Source: Alentia gelatinosa
Taxonomy: Eukaryota > Annelida > Polychaeta > Phyllodocida > Polynoidae
Direction: 5' to 3'
Assembly: GCA_950022655.1 (NCBI GenBank)
Contig: OX465584.1
Location: 62,622,841-62,686,840, forward strand
DNA: 64,000 bases
Notes under the pieces: model-generated
Seen by the model: only the letters and a program-made list of their open reading frames with translations
Database searches by the model: none
What the model was told of the DNA's origin: nothing
Made by a program: the position numbers and the translations under genes
Shown here: positions 1-13,500 of the stretch, piece by piece
How the letters are laid out: each line of letters begins with the position of its first letter
Numbering within the stretch: the stretch's first letter is position 1

Positions 1-345
1 AACAAAATGTGAAACTCAACAAATACTCACATCATTCATTGACAACAAAATGTGAAACTCAACAAATACTCACATCATTCATTGACAACAAAATGTGAAA
101 CTCAACAAATACTCACATCATTCATTGACAACAAAATGTGAAACTCAACAAATACTCACATCATTCATTGACAACAAAATGTGAAACTCACCAAATACTC
201 ACATCATTCATTGACAACAAAATGTGAAACTCACCAAATACTCACATCATTCATTGACAACAAAATGTGAAACTCACCAAATACTCACATCATTCATTGA
301 AAACAAAATGTGAAACTCAACAAATACTCACTCATGTCATTCATC
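1..345. repeat. 43-bp tandem repeat array at window edge
   Basis: About eight head-to-tail copies of a 43-bp unit that starts AACAAAATGTGAAACTCAAC. The first four copies are nearly identical. Later copies share an A-to-C change (CACCAAATAC), so the array has two local sub-variants. The last copy is degenerate. The array probably continues left of the window. It lies in the intron after the last visible DENND2-like exon. No coding potential seen. Confidence 0.95.
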
Positions 346-770
346 AATAACATGGTTGGTTTGATTTAACATCCAGTCAACTATTACAGGTTCTTACCAG
401 ACTTTCTCAATGTTCTTTTACACAACAAGGGTGGTGATCAAATCTATGTGATGAATTTAGGTAGAAATCTCACCCCTACATATTTACCAAGCTGAGCTCT
501 TTTACTTTCCACACAACATAGATGTGGTATGAGAAGGACTGGCCTTTGATATAGCAGTAAATCTACCACTGCTGGAGATGAAAGAAAAAGGTGGCTTAAC
601 ACCACACCACATAGACATGGTATGAGAAGGACTGGCCTTTGATATAGCAGTAAGTCTACCACTGCTGGGGATGAAGGAGAAAGGTGGCTGCAGTGGGACT
701 CGAACCCACAACATTGGGATTACAAGTCCAGTGCCACTGACTTAACTCCCCACCCCCTCACCGCTAACAA
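344..770 (-). mobile_element. tRNA-derived SINE, family A, copy 1
   Basis: On the minus strand the element begins with a tRNA-like head: an A-box-like stretch and a B-box GGGTTCGAGTCCCAC (complement at about 690-706). A central domain of about 93 bp follows, here present twice (about 520-685), and then a tail that reads on the plus strand as TTTGATTTAACRTCCAGTCA. The same order is seen at 29.3, 36.1, 48.6, 50.6 and 55.9 kb. The A and B boxes imply an RNA polymerase III origin. The family name is unknown to me. Confidence 0.8.
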
Positions 771-1070
771 ATTGGGAAATTCACCGCTAAAAAAAGTTGT
801 CACTCAATGCTCAATCAGATACTTGATTCAGATACTTGATTAAGTATAAATTATATAAATTAAGTAATGAATTATCAATTTATAAAAATCTAATAACTGA
901 TTATAGACAATTTATATCGAGATATTTAACTTAAAAAATATAAAAAACAAAACAATTTTTACAAACACGGGAGGACAAAGTTTTGGACCGTGACAACTTT
1001 TATCATCTCATCAAATTACTATACCGCCAGCCAAAGTGCTCTTGAAATGTACATCAGAACTAGTATAAGT

Positions 1071-1130
1071 ACATGATTCACACCTGATGAAGGCTGTCTA
1101 ATGGCCGAAACGTTGTGTCAAAATCATCAT
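1071..1130 (+). ncRNA. Hammerhead-ribozyme-like motif, Penelope type
   Basis: The core reads CTGATGA (1084-1090), then a short stem GGCT/GGCC (1092-1095 and 1103-1106), then GAAAC (1107-1111). Flanking sequence can form helix I: ACAC (1080-1083) with GTGT (1115-1118), a small internal loop, then ATGATT (1073-1078) with AATCAT (1122-1127). Helix III would be only ACGT, as in the minimal hammerheads described in Penelope-like retroelements, which are thought to act as dimers. An extra A follows CTGATGA and the cleavage triplet would be GTT, so activity is uncertain. I read this as a fragment of a Penelope-like LTR. No reverse transcriptase is visible beside it. Confidence 0.5.
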
Positions 1131-1381
1131 GAAAAATCCTACAATAATATTTGAATAAAGAAACAGTATATTTGGAATCTGGTGTTTGTTGGTTATGTGA
1201 GTAATCTCTAAGAATAATATAAATTATATCCTAGTTTCATTATTTCCTCATGCTTCGTCATAGTTTTCATTCCAGACCTTGTGTATTGATGAGTTATAAA
1301 CATAGATTGAATTTAACAAAGAAATTCATGTGTATAAATTTCTCCTTGGCATGACCGTGAGTTGACCTTGACAAGGCTTAC

Positions 1382-1501
1382 CGGACAGGAGATCCATGTC
1401 TCGCGGCCCGGCGAGGGCAGCGGGTGGGAGTAGGCAGCCTTGATGAGGTGGTAGGGCAAGTCAGGCGACAACTGACGCAGTTTGTCCAGCTCGGTCAGCA
1501 A
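1382..1501 (-). CDS. DENND2: DENND2-like coding exon 10 (last exon in window)
   Basis: 120 nt, 40 codons, phase 0: LLTELDKLRQLSPDLPYHLI onward to HPLPSPGRETWISCP. Acceptor ACTCTTTCAG and donor TGTCCG|GTAAGCC. This is the early cDENN helix followed by the (F/L)P.PG turn. No later exon is visible between 1 and 1381. Confidence 0.9.
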
Positions 1502-4500
1502 CTGAAAGAGTCGTTATACGGCAATGGTTCAGTTTCCATCGCACAAAATCATGCTATTTTAACTGTTCCCATTAAGTGATGTTCATTTACCTCAATTGTC
1601 ACTTGGAGATGTGACGTGCACAGAGTATTTTGTCATTATTTGTAGCACTTCTCACATTAACGTTGTTAGATCTACTGTGCACAACATTGTTTTCATGGCC
1701 ATCGACTTCCCTTACTGAATATACAGTAGAACCCTGCAAAGGCGGATACCCTCCGTTTAGAGCCAAAGTGTCCACATATGTGGGGTGTCTGCTAACACGG
1801 GGTTAGAATAAACATTAGAGGAATCCGTTCTGAACAAAGGTGTCTGTTAAAACGGGGTGTCCGCTTACATGGGGTGTCTGTTCTACTGTAGTACATCTGT
1901 TAAGTGGAAACTGCCCCATTAATAAACTTAATATGTTCTAGCTGCTTTGGAATTGTATTATGAAATAAAATAAGACTTATTTGAGTATGGACATATTTTC
2001 CCTTTGGAGTATGGACATATTTAAACTTTGAACATTGAATTGTAGAAATCGTCTAGTGTATTAGAGATAATTTCTGTAATCTTACTGCAATCAGAATCAA
2101 AAGGTAACATATAATAAGCTGTAGTAATGTGCCGATTTCTGGGGCCCGTTTAATAATCTAGGATCGTACATGAAGACCCTTTTCTGTACCTCGCACAAGG
2201 GTTATCGTTTAATAATAGTTATCAAAGTTTATTCATTATGACAGTCTTAGCCGTCCATAAGTGTTGAATAAAATTGCCAAACCTCTTCCCTGGCTCTCTA
2301 TGGCATACAGAAAAGGGTCTACATATACGAGGCTAGTATTAAACGGGCCCAAGATCTCCTTATCTTACCTGCTGATAAAATCCAGAGGCTCCCAACGCAG
2401 AAACACAGCAGTACACTTCCGGTAGCCTGTTCTGACTTCCCGGTGGCTGAAACAGCAATTTTTTTTCTTTTTTATTCAGCCCCAAATTTTATAATGTAAA
2501 AGAATTCAACATGTCAAAATACTTCCAAGAGCACAAACGGAAAGGTCCGGAGTCTCTGGGTTACAACAACTCAGGAATGCATATACAACATTGACTGGTT
2601 TCGGATACAAGTGGCCGTATGCTCCGAGAAGTTGATGTGTAGTAATATCCGAGCGCATGTGAGGATACATTGCCGAGTCAACTCTAAAATTTGAATACCA
2701 CCAGTAACTTGTACATGCCAGGAATGTCAGCAGCCCTTGGAAGAAAATCCCTGAAGCTACTTGGTGTGACCCCATCCCCCCCCCCCCCCCCCCCGGATTA
2801 CAATGAACGAACTTACTTAATTATAACTGTGTCCCCTGGTGAATGGGATTGGTACTACAGTGTATGTGCTCTCAAACCAGAACCCTATCTTTTATGCCCT
2901 ATTGATGTTATACCAAACATCTGCATGGGAGAGTGTAGCATGATGCTGGTTCCTGGTGTAACCTATGCAATCAATATGTTTTCTACGGTACCTACACAAT
3001 GGTTTCAGAGATTAAAGGGATTCTAATCCATGCATTATGGACAGCTTGTGAGGCAAAGCCCTGAAGGTCATAGAAAAAAATGCACACATTTACAGGGAAG
3101 TCACGTATAGTGAGTTCTAGAAATGATATGGGGTTGACATGCACAGGTTCTATTAAGGCTTTAAAATACTGAGGACAACATTTTTGAGTTTGATAAACAT
3201 CCCTAATTTCAGGGATTTCTCTGAACTCTGATACCCCTGAATTATGTGTAACATTAATGAATTAGAACACATAAGCCCTCGTACAGTTTATCTATTAAAA
3301 ATATAAATAATCCCTCTCACCAAACAAATAAAGAAGGTCAATGACGCTGTTGAAATATCAGTGTCAAAGGATTGTCAAAATCAACTGGGACTATCGTAGT
3401 GTCTGATATATTACACAGGTGGCGCTATGGTGCCATTTTAGTTGATTGTCTCGCCAACAGGTGGCAGACTTGTGCCTCATGCTGAATCAGTTGTCTCAGG
3501 ACTTTTATGAAACTGATTTTATCATTATACAGAGATGTCAGTTGAGATCAGGGTAAACGTGGAAATATTTTTCATGTACACGTTTCTGCTTCAAAGAGTC
3601 CGAGAAAACTTTGAAAGCACATCTGTGTTGACCATGACATGGGTCGGAGTGTGCACTGCTTTACTGGCGTGAGTGAGGCTGAATTGATATTTCTTTTACA
3701 CAAGGAAAAAAAGGTTATATACAAAAAAATGAAAATGTTTAGGTATAAAATGATATATAACATTTATGGTATATATTAATAAGAAAACGTAGTGACTGAG
3801 CCCGGAGGGATGCCATTCTCGGTCCTTTGTAACACGAAATGTGTCCTTCCGCCTCCATCGTCGGGACGTATTTTATGGGAAGAAAGACCTAGAGCGGCCA
3901 TCCCTACAGGTTCAGTAACCACGTTATCTCTTAGTATATCTTGGGGTAAATTTCACACTGTGGATGGGAGTAAATGGGTTACTTGTGGTCTATGATCAGG
4001 GAGGTCATTGCCCCCCCCCCCCCCCCCCCCCCCACAGTGTCTCTTATCTACACTGCGCAACCCTCTCCACCTCCATTTCCAGTTTTCAGCTCTCCTCTCC
4101 CTTATTCTTCGTTCAGCTCCCACATAACTCACACCTTCACCTTTTTTTTACCCACCCACCCACACCTCTTCAACTCCACCTTTTCTATCATATTTTATTA
4201 TATCATATATTCATGACTGACTCATTACTCTATTAGTCAATTATTATTTCATATATTATTAATCATTCATATCAATCACTTATTATAATTTTAATTTTTT
4301 TTAGAGGACTTTATTTCTTTCATAGTATACAATCGGGTGGTTTTACAATCACTTATTATATCAATAATCACTAAAATTCTTATCAGCTCATAAAATTCAA
4401 TAAAATTTTATTTGCCCAACTTCGGCCTCCTCTCTTTTAATACAGGGATAAAGGGTAATGTACTTGAATTATCTAGATATTTTCTGTAATAAAATTATCT

Positions 4501-7500
4501 TTTCCGCTGAACGTATGACCGGTTTGTCCATGCCTATAGTGTAGAGTGATTAGTAAATACGATGTATATTTAAAAGGCGATAAGTATATCTGCCTTACAT
4601 GTTGTAAAACGGTTGAGTCAGGTATTTTTGGTCTACTCATTTTATTACTGGATGTAAAGATCAAATTCTGGTTTCCCCATTGATGCGCGTTATATCAACT
4701 ACAAGAATTTTATAGGTATAAATCACTCATGTTTTAAATGTATAACTTAGTTGATCAGTGAACTATGTATTGTTTCCTTGATTTATCCTGATCAGAAAAT
4801 TGTAATAATCAAAAGGGACTGCTATAAAACCCCAGGGTGAAGAAAACCAGCCATGTATATGGCTGACACCCAAGCCCCTTTATTAACCACTATAATATAC
4901 TTATCTATGCTTGCTGACTGTAAAACATCAAGGTTAATAAAGAAATTATTACCAGGAGACGGCGGCAGTAGCCGTACTGCCGGGCTCCGTCCGCGCTCGT
5001 CAACACGAAGAAAAAGTCCTCCCTGTCAGCAAAAGACAAAATAAACATCCTGTATGAGTCGGGTATAGATGGTAAAATGGTAAAAGTCATCAACAACATG
5101 TACAAAGATTTTTTTTATATATATATTCTATAAAAAGTTTTAGTTCTATATTCTATAATAGAACATGTACAAAGATTGTTTTTCTTTTTTCTTTTTTTTT
5201 ATATTCTATTAAAAGTTTTAGTTTTATATTCTATAATAGAACATGTACAAAGAGGTGAAATCTTGTATCTCCATGAATGGGAAACACTCAGATTTCTTTT
5301 TAAGTCTAGTTGGTGTTAAACAAGGGGGACACTTGCCATCACTACTTTTTTCGCTCTTTGTGATTGACATTGGGGAATTTCTACTAGATACTACGGGGTA
5401 AAATTATTAGTCAGACACTTGGGTATCGGTACTTATATAGAACTGAATCGAGAATCGTATAAATAGACAATACGCCACAAGTTTGGATGGGCTGCAATCG
5501 TCATCAAGGCGAAGCCAAATGATGATCATGGCCCATTCAAACGAGTGTATTTTATGATTCGAGTGCGGTTCTGGATTAATCTCACCCCTTCCTATGACAT
5601 TGAATATCATCACAATTTTACAATAATTAGAATATACTTAGCAAATCCATATGACTTCATCTCAAATTCACAACGCCTCGGCCGTGGCGTAGTATTGTCA
5701 CTTTACGGGGATGATCGTTGACTAATATTTTTACAATGTTATTCCTATGGCTAAACTTGTACCAGGGGTGAGATAAAACATTGTATGTATCAGTAAGTTA
5801 TTAATAATCAACATACCTCTCATTTGTGTGGAAGAGCAACGATTTACTTTGTCGAATGCATTTGGAAATTAAAAAAATATAAATTAAAAAAAGTTCAAAA
5901 ATATATATAAAAAATATATAAAAAAAATAAAAAAAGTAAAAAGGGAGGAGACTTACGTCTGAGCTTGTGTGACGGGACGCCAGTGTCCAGCGTCAGGGAA
6001 GCAGAACTCGGCGATCGTCTCAATGCCCGCTGGTAGCTGTAGGGAGGAGAAAATACGTCAACTTTCATACTACAAGGTTTACAGAGACTTTTTTTTTAAA
6101 CACAGTATTTGACTTTATCCTAGCCCTCATAAAAAACGCCATAGGTTTAACATTGAGTCAGTGTATTTGACAGAGCGTTGAATAAAGTGTTATTTATGCA
6201 CCAAGATGAATAAGAAAACCGGACCAATCAGGGACGAGATAACGAAAGTAGTACTGGCAGCATTGATGAGTGTCAATACGCTACTAACATGGATAATTAC
6301 AAAGTTTTCTCTGGATATCGTTGATATGGGGTAGGATAAATACGAAACCAAATGAGAGTTAGCCTTGTCAGTGTTTATACCACTCTGGTCAGGTCTGCTA
6401 CTCACTAAACTCGGCTAACGCCTCGTGTAGTAATACACGACCTGCCAATCGTGGCATAAACATTGACAAGGCTAACTCTCATTTGGTTTCTACTTAGTCT
6501 TGTCTCCATAGCTCACTATAGAGACACCGGGGATACGGTTGTTGACACTATGATGTCACAGCCGTCAGTTCACTATGGTTACAGTGGTTAGGGACAGTTC
6601 TATTAACTGTCATTCAAGGTAACATCGCTGAGGGGATAGGACGTTGCCATGTCCTGTTGTTTTGTTTTTTTTAAACTCCATTAATTCGCCTCATGGGCGG
6701 TCTTTATATAGAACCAGACCCACTTAGTCTGGGGGTTTAATATGAGGTCTGTAAATGACTAGCACTGTCTGAGAAATTATAACACACAGAACGACCTGAC
6801 CATACTGTACAAGCTACAAAACGAGATGATGAACTACGGTTCGTACGGAACGAGGCGTTTACACAGAGTTCCGTACGAACAGTAAATTATTATCTAGCAT
6901 GGTGGGTCGTTCTATTTTTTCTAAATACCCGAAATTGATCAAAACTAGAGCATTCTAAAAATAGAAATATTGGCCTTCAAAGACCAAATTAGCAGGTGGA
7001 CGCATTTAAAATTCTATATAGTTCAAAGATCTGCCAGTAATTAATTACTATGATAAGAATGAAGCTCCCCAGGAGTTAGCAGGAGTATAGGGGAGGGGAA
7101 GGGACTTCCCGAATCTGGGTAATTGTACATAACATCAGGTCAAGACCAAAATACCTCAAGACACACTAGTGCTTGATCTGTTTGGATCCTAGACTCAGGC
7201 AGTTGCAGAAATAGCAAGTTGACTGGGTTCAAGTGGGTTACAGAAAACTATCCATAGACTAAATCTAACCCTAACCTTTTAATTGTCATTCATTTATAAT
7301 TGCACGCTCATTCATCAATGATGAACATACTATTTGCTCCTAGTTAACTAGAGGTCTGTACTTGATTCACTTAATATGGATTTTTTAACTAGAGGTCTGC
7401 ATTAGACTTGCCTGGTCTGTGTTTTTTAACTAAAGGTCTGAATTAGACTTGCCTGGTCTGTTTTTTAACTAAAGGTCTGATTAGACTTGCCTGGTCTGTG

Positions 7501-10500
7501 TTTTTTAACTAAAGGTCTGAATTAGACTTGCCTGGTCTGTGTTTTTTATCTAAAGGTCTGAATTAGACTTGCCTGTACTGGGGTTTTAACTAGAGGTCTG
7601 AATTAGACTTACTGGTCTGTTTTTTAACTAAAGGTCTGATTAGACTTGCCTGGTCTGTGTTTTTTATCTAAAGGTCTGAATTAGACTTGCCGAGTCTGGG
7701 TTTTTATCTAGAGGTCTGAATTAGACTTGTCTGGTCTGGTTTTTTTTAAACTTAAGTTCCGTATCAGACTTGCCTAGTCTAGGTTTTTAAATACAGGTCT
7801 GAATTAGACTTGCCTGTACTGGGGTTTTAACTAGAGGTCTGAATTAGACTCACCTGATCTGGGTTTTTAACTAAAGGTCTGTATTTGACTTGCCTGGTCT
7901 GGTTTTTTAAACTTAAGTTCCGTATCAGACTTGCCTAGACTAGGTTTTTAACTACAGGTCTGAATTAGACTTGCCTGTACTGGGGTTTTAACTAGAGGTC
8001 TGTATTAGAATTGCCTGTACTGGGGTTTTAACTAAAGGTCTGTATTTGACTCACCTGGTCTGGGTATTTGTACATGATATGAGGCTTGTATTTTGTCGTC
8101 TCGGGATCCTTCTCCAGACCGACGACCATGGCGTAGTCGAAGAGGTGAGGCTGGGAGCGCGCGGTCTGTTCGCGCGTGTACTCCAGAGTCGCGTACTGCC
8201 AGAACGAAACAGATGTCACACCGATACACCGAAATAAAATACTCCTCTCTGCTTCTAGTTCACATTACATGGATATTTTAGGAATAGAATCAAATTTCAT
8301 AAGTAAATTTTACAGATACAACTGAAAACTATGGTGATTTTGTATGACGAAAGAAAAGGTCGTAAAATGCTAATAATTGCAACCTGAAACTAGCTTTTTT
8401 TTTTAGTATGATGCAATTCTGTACGAACATTAACTATAGTTAAGCACACAACCCCCCCCCCCCCCCCCCTTCAAATAACGGACTATTTAGATCTGGAATG
8501 GAGGGTTGTCCATTTGGTGAGATTCTACGGTAAATTTAAAAAGCATTTTCCCATCCCTATACGCACATGTGTTTGACACGTATAGAATCACTAATTTTCT
8601 ATATTTTTTTAGCATCACTAAGGGAGAAGTACCCCGCCTCGCCCTGTATAGAACCACTACATTCAGATTGTTAAATTGACATGAAATTATTATTAATTGT
8701 CCATGAGACCCAGACACATGGGAGTATTATTATATACCTGTGTGCGAATGTCTATCAATTACTGCCTGCTGCTAGGGGTGCAGTAATAATAATGTTCGTG
8801 CCCGCTGTGACTCCCACTTCATAAGTCATTTAAATGGCTATTTTTTCATCAATTTGAGGTATACAATAATTAGCTAACGTCCTTACTGGGGACAAAAAAA
8901 AATCATTCTCGGCCAGTCGTCAATTTCATACGGCCTTCCACCTAGGGCGGCAGGCCGTATGAAATCGACGACTGACCTCGAACGGAGACCGTTTCGCCCA
9001 CAGTGAGGACGTTTCCTGATATTATAAAGCTGAGGTTGTCACCTGTTTCTCCTTGATGCTGGAGACGTGGGCCAGTCGCTTCTGGTGCTCCTCTATGTCA
9101 ACCTGACTGTCCTCGTCTGAAAACACCAGAAAACCCAGAGTAATGAAATGATTAGTGATGAAAGCAAGACCCGACGAGCAAACACAGGGCACATCTGTGA
9201 AAGAGGTTATGTTTATCATAATATACCTGTGTGCGAATGTCTATCAAATACTGCCCGCTGCTAGGAGTGCAGTAATAATAATGTTCGTGCCCGCTGTGAG
9301 TGTGACTTAATAAGTCATTAAAATGGTGTTTTTTCATCGATTTCAGATGTACTGAAAACTATAATGTATCTGCTCAATAAAGAAATTTTTGAGAGAAAAA
9401 AAGTGAGTTTTGCAAACAGTGGTTAGATAATCAGTATGGGTAGGGGATTTACGGAAATCTTATAGAGGCTTGTTTATTTCAGATATATAGTTAAATCGTT
9501 CAATATTCATCTTGTACGCCAAGGACACTGTGCTTAGCATTGGCTTTGAATATACGAAAACAGGGTTCCATTTTAGGGAGCGTAAACAAACTGATTATGG
9601 AAGTATATCAATGCAAAAAAAATCCACCAAGGCTGCGCTGCATCTAATGCCACACCTTAGCCTGCAGCATTTGTAACTCATTAAATGGGATACAAATGCA
9701 GAGCTTATGCACTTGGATATTCAAATCTGTACTGCTCTTCATAAAATTGTATGCAGTTGCTATACAGTGGGTTGGCCAATTTTTAAAGAAATATATACTT
9801 CCAAAGTTTGTTTACACTCACTTTTCAAGTGCCAAACCACTTTGCATATATATGACCATATATGGCAAACTCTGTTTCCGTGTTTTGCTCATAGATGTCT
9901 ATTCGTCGAATGTACCGGAAGTGTAACTCACCCTCCTCAGGAGAGAGCTCGGCGACCGGCTGTCCTTCCGGCGACAGGGGCGCCCTCCTGCGGAGAATGG
10001 AGTAGGCGCGGCTGACTTTCTCACGGACCTGAGTTTTTGAAAAAATAACGCTAAAAACTAAAAAATGGCTGTGAAGCAATATGTACGCTGTATTAACATT
10101 AAAGACTTTTGTATGTACTATCAGTGAAATAAAGAAAGAGCTTGCTCGATTCATAACTAAGAAAAAACCAAACAAAAAATTAAAGGCTTTTTTTAACATG
10201 AAAGGCATTTTGGACAATTTTTAGAAAATAACACTAAAAAATCTCACCACAGATGTAACCCTAACATAAAAAGTTAATAACTTATGACGCTACAATAAAC
10301 CATATGAACTACGATAAAGGTGTAATCTCTACTCTGTGTAGTGGAAGGATCTACGGCAATCTACGGTCTACTTTGGGCAGTGGATTGGCTGTGATGCAAT
10401 ATGTACGCCATATTAACATTAAAGGCATTTTTTTCTTTTTAACATTAATGGCATATCGGACAATTTGGCTTGCAAATGAAAACCCATGTCATTTCCTGAA

Positions 10501-13500
10501 ATTTAAATATAATAATCTATAAACTTGTGTTGTAGAACACATACATAATTTTAAAATTGGGGGTCACTGTGCTAGTTTTTGATTTAGAGATCAATATTAT
10601 GGTAATTTTCTTATAGTATATATAGAAATACTAAGTAGTTACTTTTCACATAGTAAAACCCATGTTATTTTCCTCAAACTTTGGCAGAATACAGTAGATG
10701 TATAGTACTATATATTTAAGTATTAAAACCAGAGGTCACCGTCCCTGTTTTTGAAAGAAAACTATACAATTCAAGTAAGTGTAAACTGACCTATTCTACC
10801 CATTAAAATTGGATTTTTTTTCTTTTTAAGTTTTATTGCATTCACTTCTTGTGGATTGTTCTTCCATGCAATATAAACTGGACAAAACATTGAATTTACT
10901 CATTTAGAACTAGAATTAGAAAGAACCAATTTTGACTGATTATTGAAAATATGAAGAAAAAAAAAAAGGTGGCGCCTGCTTGAATTGTAGGATATCCCTT
11001 CAAGCCAGTAAGTGTTTCTATAAGGAGCTACTAATAAATATGTGTATTAATTATAAGACTATAGCATACTTAATGCAGAGTAACTGCATTATCATCTTTT
11101 ATCTTAGCCTGGTATAAACGCCCAATGGCTTAACATTAGGAACTCATAACCAATAGGCTTATGAGTACAGTAACTCATACCTCATACCCAAGGGTTAAAA
11201 TAAACTTGTCTAGGCCGAGATAAAATCAGAAAATAACCTTGAATCTTTTATTTTAAATAATCTCAAACAGGAGACCAACCACAAATTCAATACCAATAAA
11301 AAAAATTATCCACACACACAAAGAAGAAGGGTCTAAAAGTAGAGGAAAAAGTCCGAATCCTGCTTTATCTAGAATCTTTCTCTCTAATATGACACAAATT
11401 TAGTAAAACCTACAAAATAATAGAAAGAGCAATAACTGTAAAACTGACATGTCTGCATGACATAATCTAAAGCGGGATTCACACTGAGCGATTCTTGTAC
11501 CTCCAGGAAGATTTCTTAGTGACAATGTTCCCTGTGATTCTGGGGCCCGTTTAATAATCTAGACCAATAAAGGAATAGAGGGAAACTATGTTCCGGTGAG
11601 CAAAAGTTCAAAGTTACAAGGTGAGGACCGGAAAAATTACTGCCCAAGGCGTCAGCCACGGGCAGTAATTTTTCCAGTCATCACCGTGTAATTTTGACTT
11701 TTGCTTACCGGTACTTGGTTTCCCTATTCCTATATACTTTCAAATATCGATAAAATGGGTATTTCTTTACCTATGATAGCCCCAAGAAAAATGGCCACCC
11801 TTATCAAGTAACTGCAAGAGCTATGTTTTCGTCCTGGCGCTCTTTATATCACATGGTCAGCCAGGGACGAAAACATCAGCCCGGGACGAAAACATCACCC
11901 TCACTACATAACTCATAATTACTGCCCCCCCAGCAGCGGTATGTAATTATAGAGTGTTCAGATATGGGTATATAGGAATACCCTTTTCCGTACCTCGTAC
12001 AAGGGTTATCGTTTAATAGTATTTCAGTCTGTTTGCTAAAACTCGATTAGCCATTCATACGGTCTCTATAGTATACCGTAAAGGGTCTACATGTATGATT
12101 CTAGATTATTAAACAGGCCCCTGTATCAGTATATCATAACTGTGCGACACCATAATTTCTGGGCAACTCCAAATGACCTTTTTTCCACAGGCCAGTGTCG
12201 CACCTTGTCTGCTTGGTTAAATAATGCCTGCAGCCAAACAAACACCTAGCAATGTATTCTTTAGCATTAGATGACTGAGTGTATGAGCGTAATACTTTTA
12301 TAATTCCTGTGTATATTATTTCCAAAGAAACTGCAGCTATTGTATCATATTCTAGGGTATTCCAGCTCCAATTTGGTGTATAATACATGCATATCACCTC
12401 AATGATACTTTAGATATATCTTAGATAGGACAGGAACACCGAAACTGAATACACAATAATACATTGTCATGTCTAGCTACCATATGCTTATCTTTTCCCC
12501 CCAAAAAAATCAAAACAATCAACAACAATGAAGTTTAAACAGCCCATACTCATTAATACAATGTCCGAGTTTGCTCTAGCAGTCTAATCTGCCAAAAAAC
12601 AAAACTCCTGTAATCACACCCACTGTTCACATTCTAGGTGTTTTTGCTGTATATCTCTATAGGCATGTGGCTAGTCTCGGCCGTGTTTGTTCCAGCAAAC
12701 GCCAAATTAAGGAACTTATTGTTAGGTGGTATATGATAGAAACCCCCGTATTATATTTCACCCCCATTGAGAGGGGCAATCGTCACTGACAATGCCCTTT
12801 ACATGGGCAAAATCTCTTGTGATTTGGGAATCCAACAAGTTGGGATATTTTCTGGAGTCTCTCCTTGCGATTCCTGTACCAATCACCATGGCGAGGCCAC
12901 GGGTAGGGATGGCAGGGACATTTACCGCTCAGTGAGAACCCGGCTTAACAGGCAACGTGTGCATACAGCCTGCTAACAGTGAAGGTACGACAACTGAATG
13001 GGGAAACTATGATCTTAATATAAATGAGAAAGTTCACGAGAAATATTCCTCATGTTGTCAACCCAAAAACTAGAGAGCATTCAAAGCGACAGTGCAAACT
13101 GAAATATCATTTTTTTCTCAGTAGCAGCCTATATAGAGTGGAATGAGTTTGATGCTAATATCCAAAACTGCGCTTTGGAACTCTTTAAACGAAAACTCAA
13201 CCATGCATTATCTCTCGGGAGAAAGTCCTACCTCAATAGTATACTGAGTTACTCTTAAACATGCTGATTTAACCAACTCATCACCATCATCAGCTCAATT
13301 GTTAATTTTTCTTTTTTTTGGTGTAAATATTGTACAAAATGCAGTATTTGCTTCCTGTTTCATTGAAATAAAAAAAATGCAAAAGACAGGCTCGTCAAAC
13401 CCAGTGACGGGACACGAATCGCAGGGATATTCATCGCTCAGTGAGAACCCTGCTTAACAGGCAACGTGTGCATACAGCACGCTGACAATAAAGGTACAAC

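Noticed and set aside
1..345. CRISPR-like appearance of the 43-bp direct repeats
   Set aside because: Head-to-tail repeats with no variable spacers, in a eukaryotic intron.
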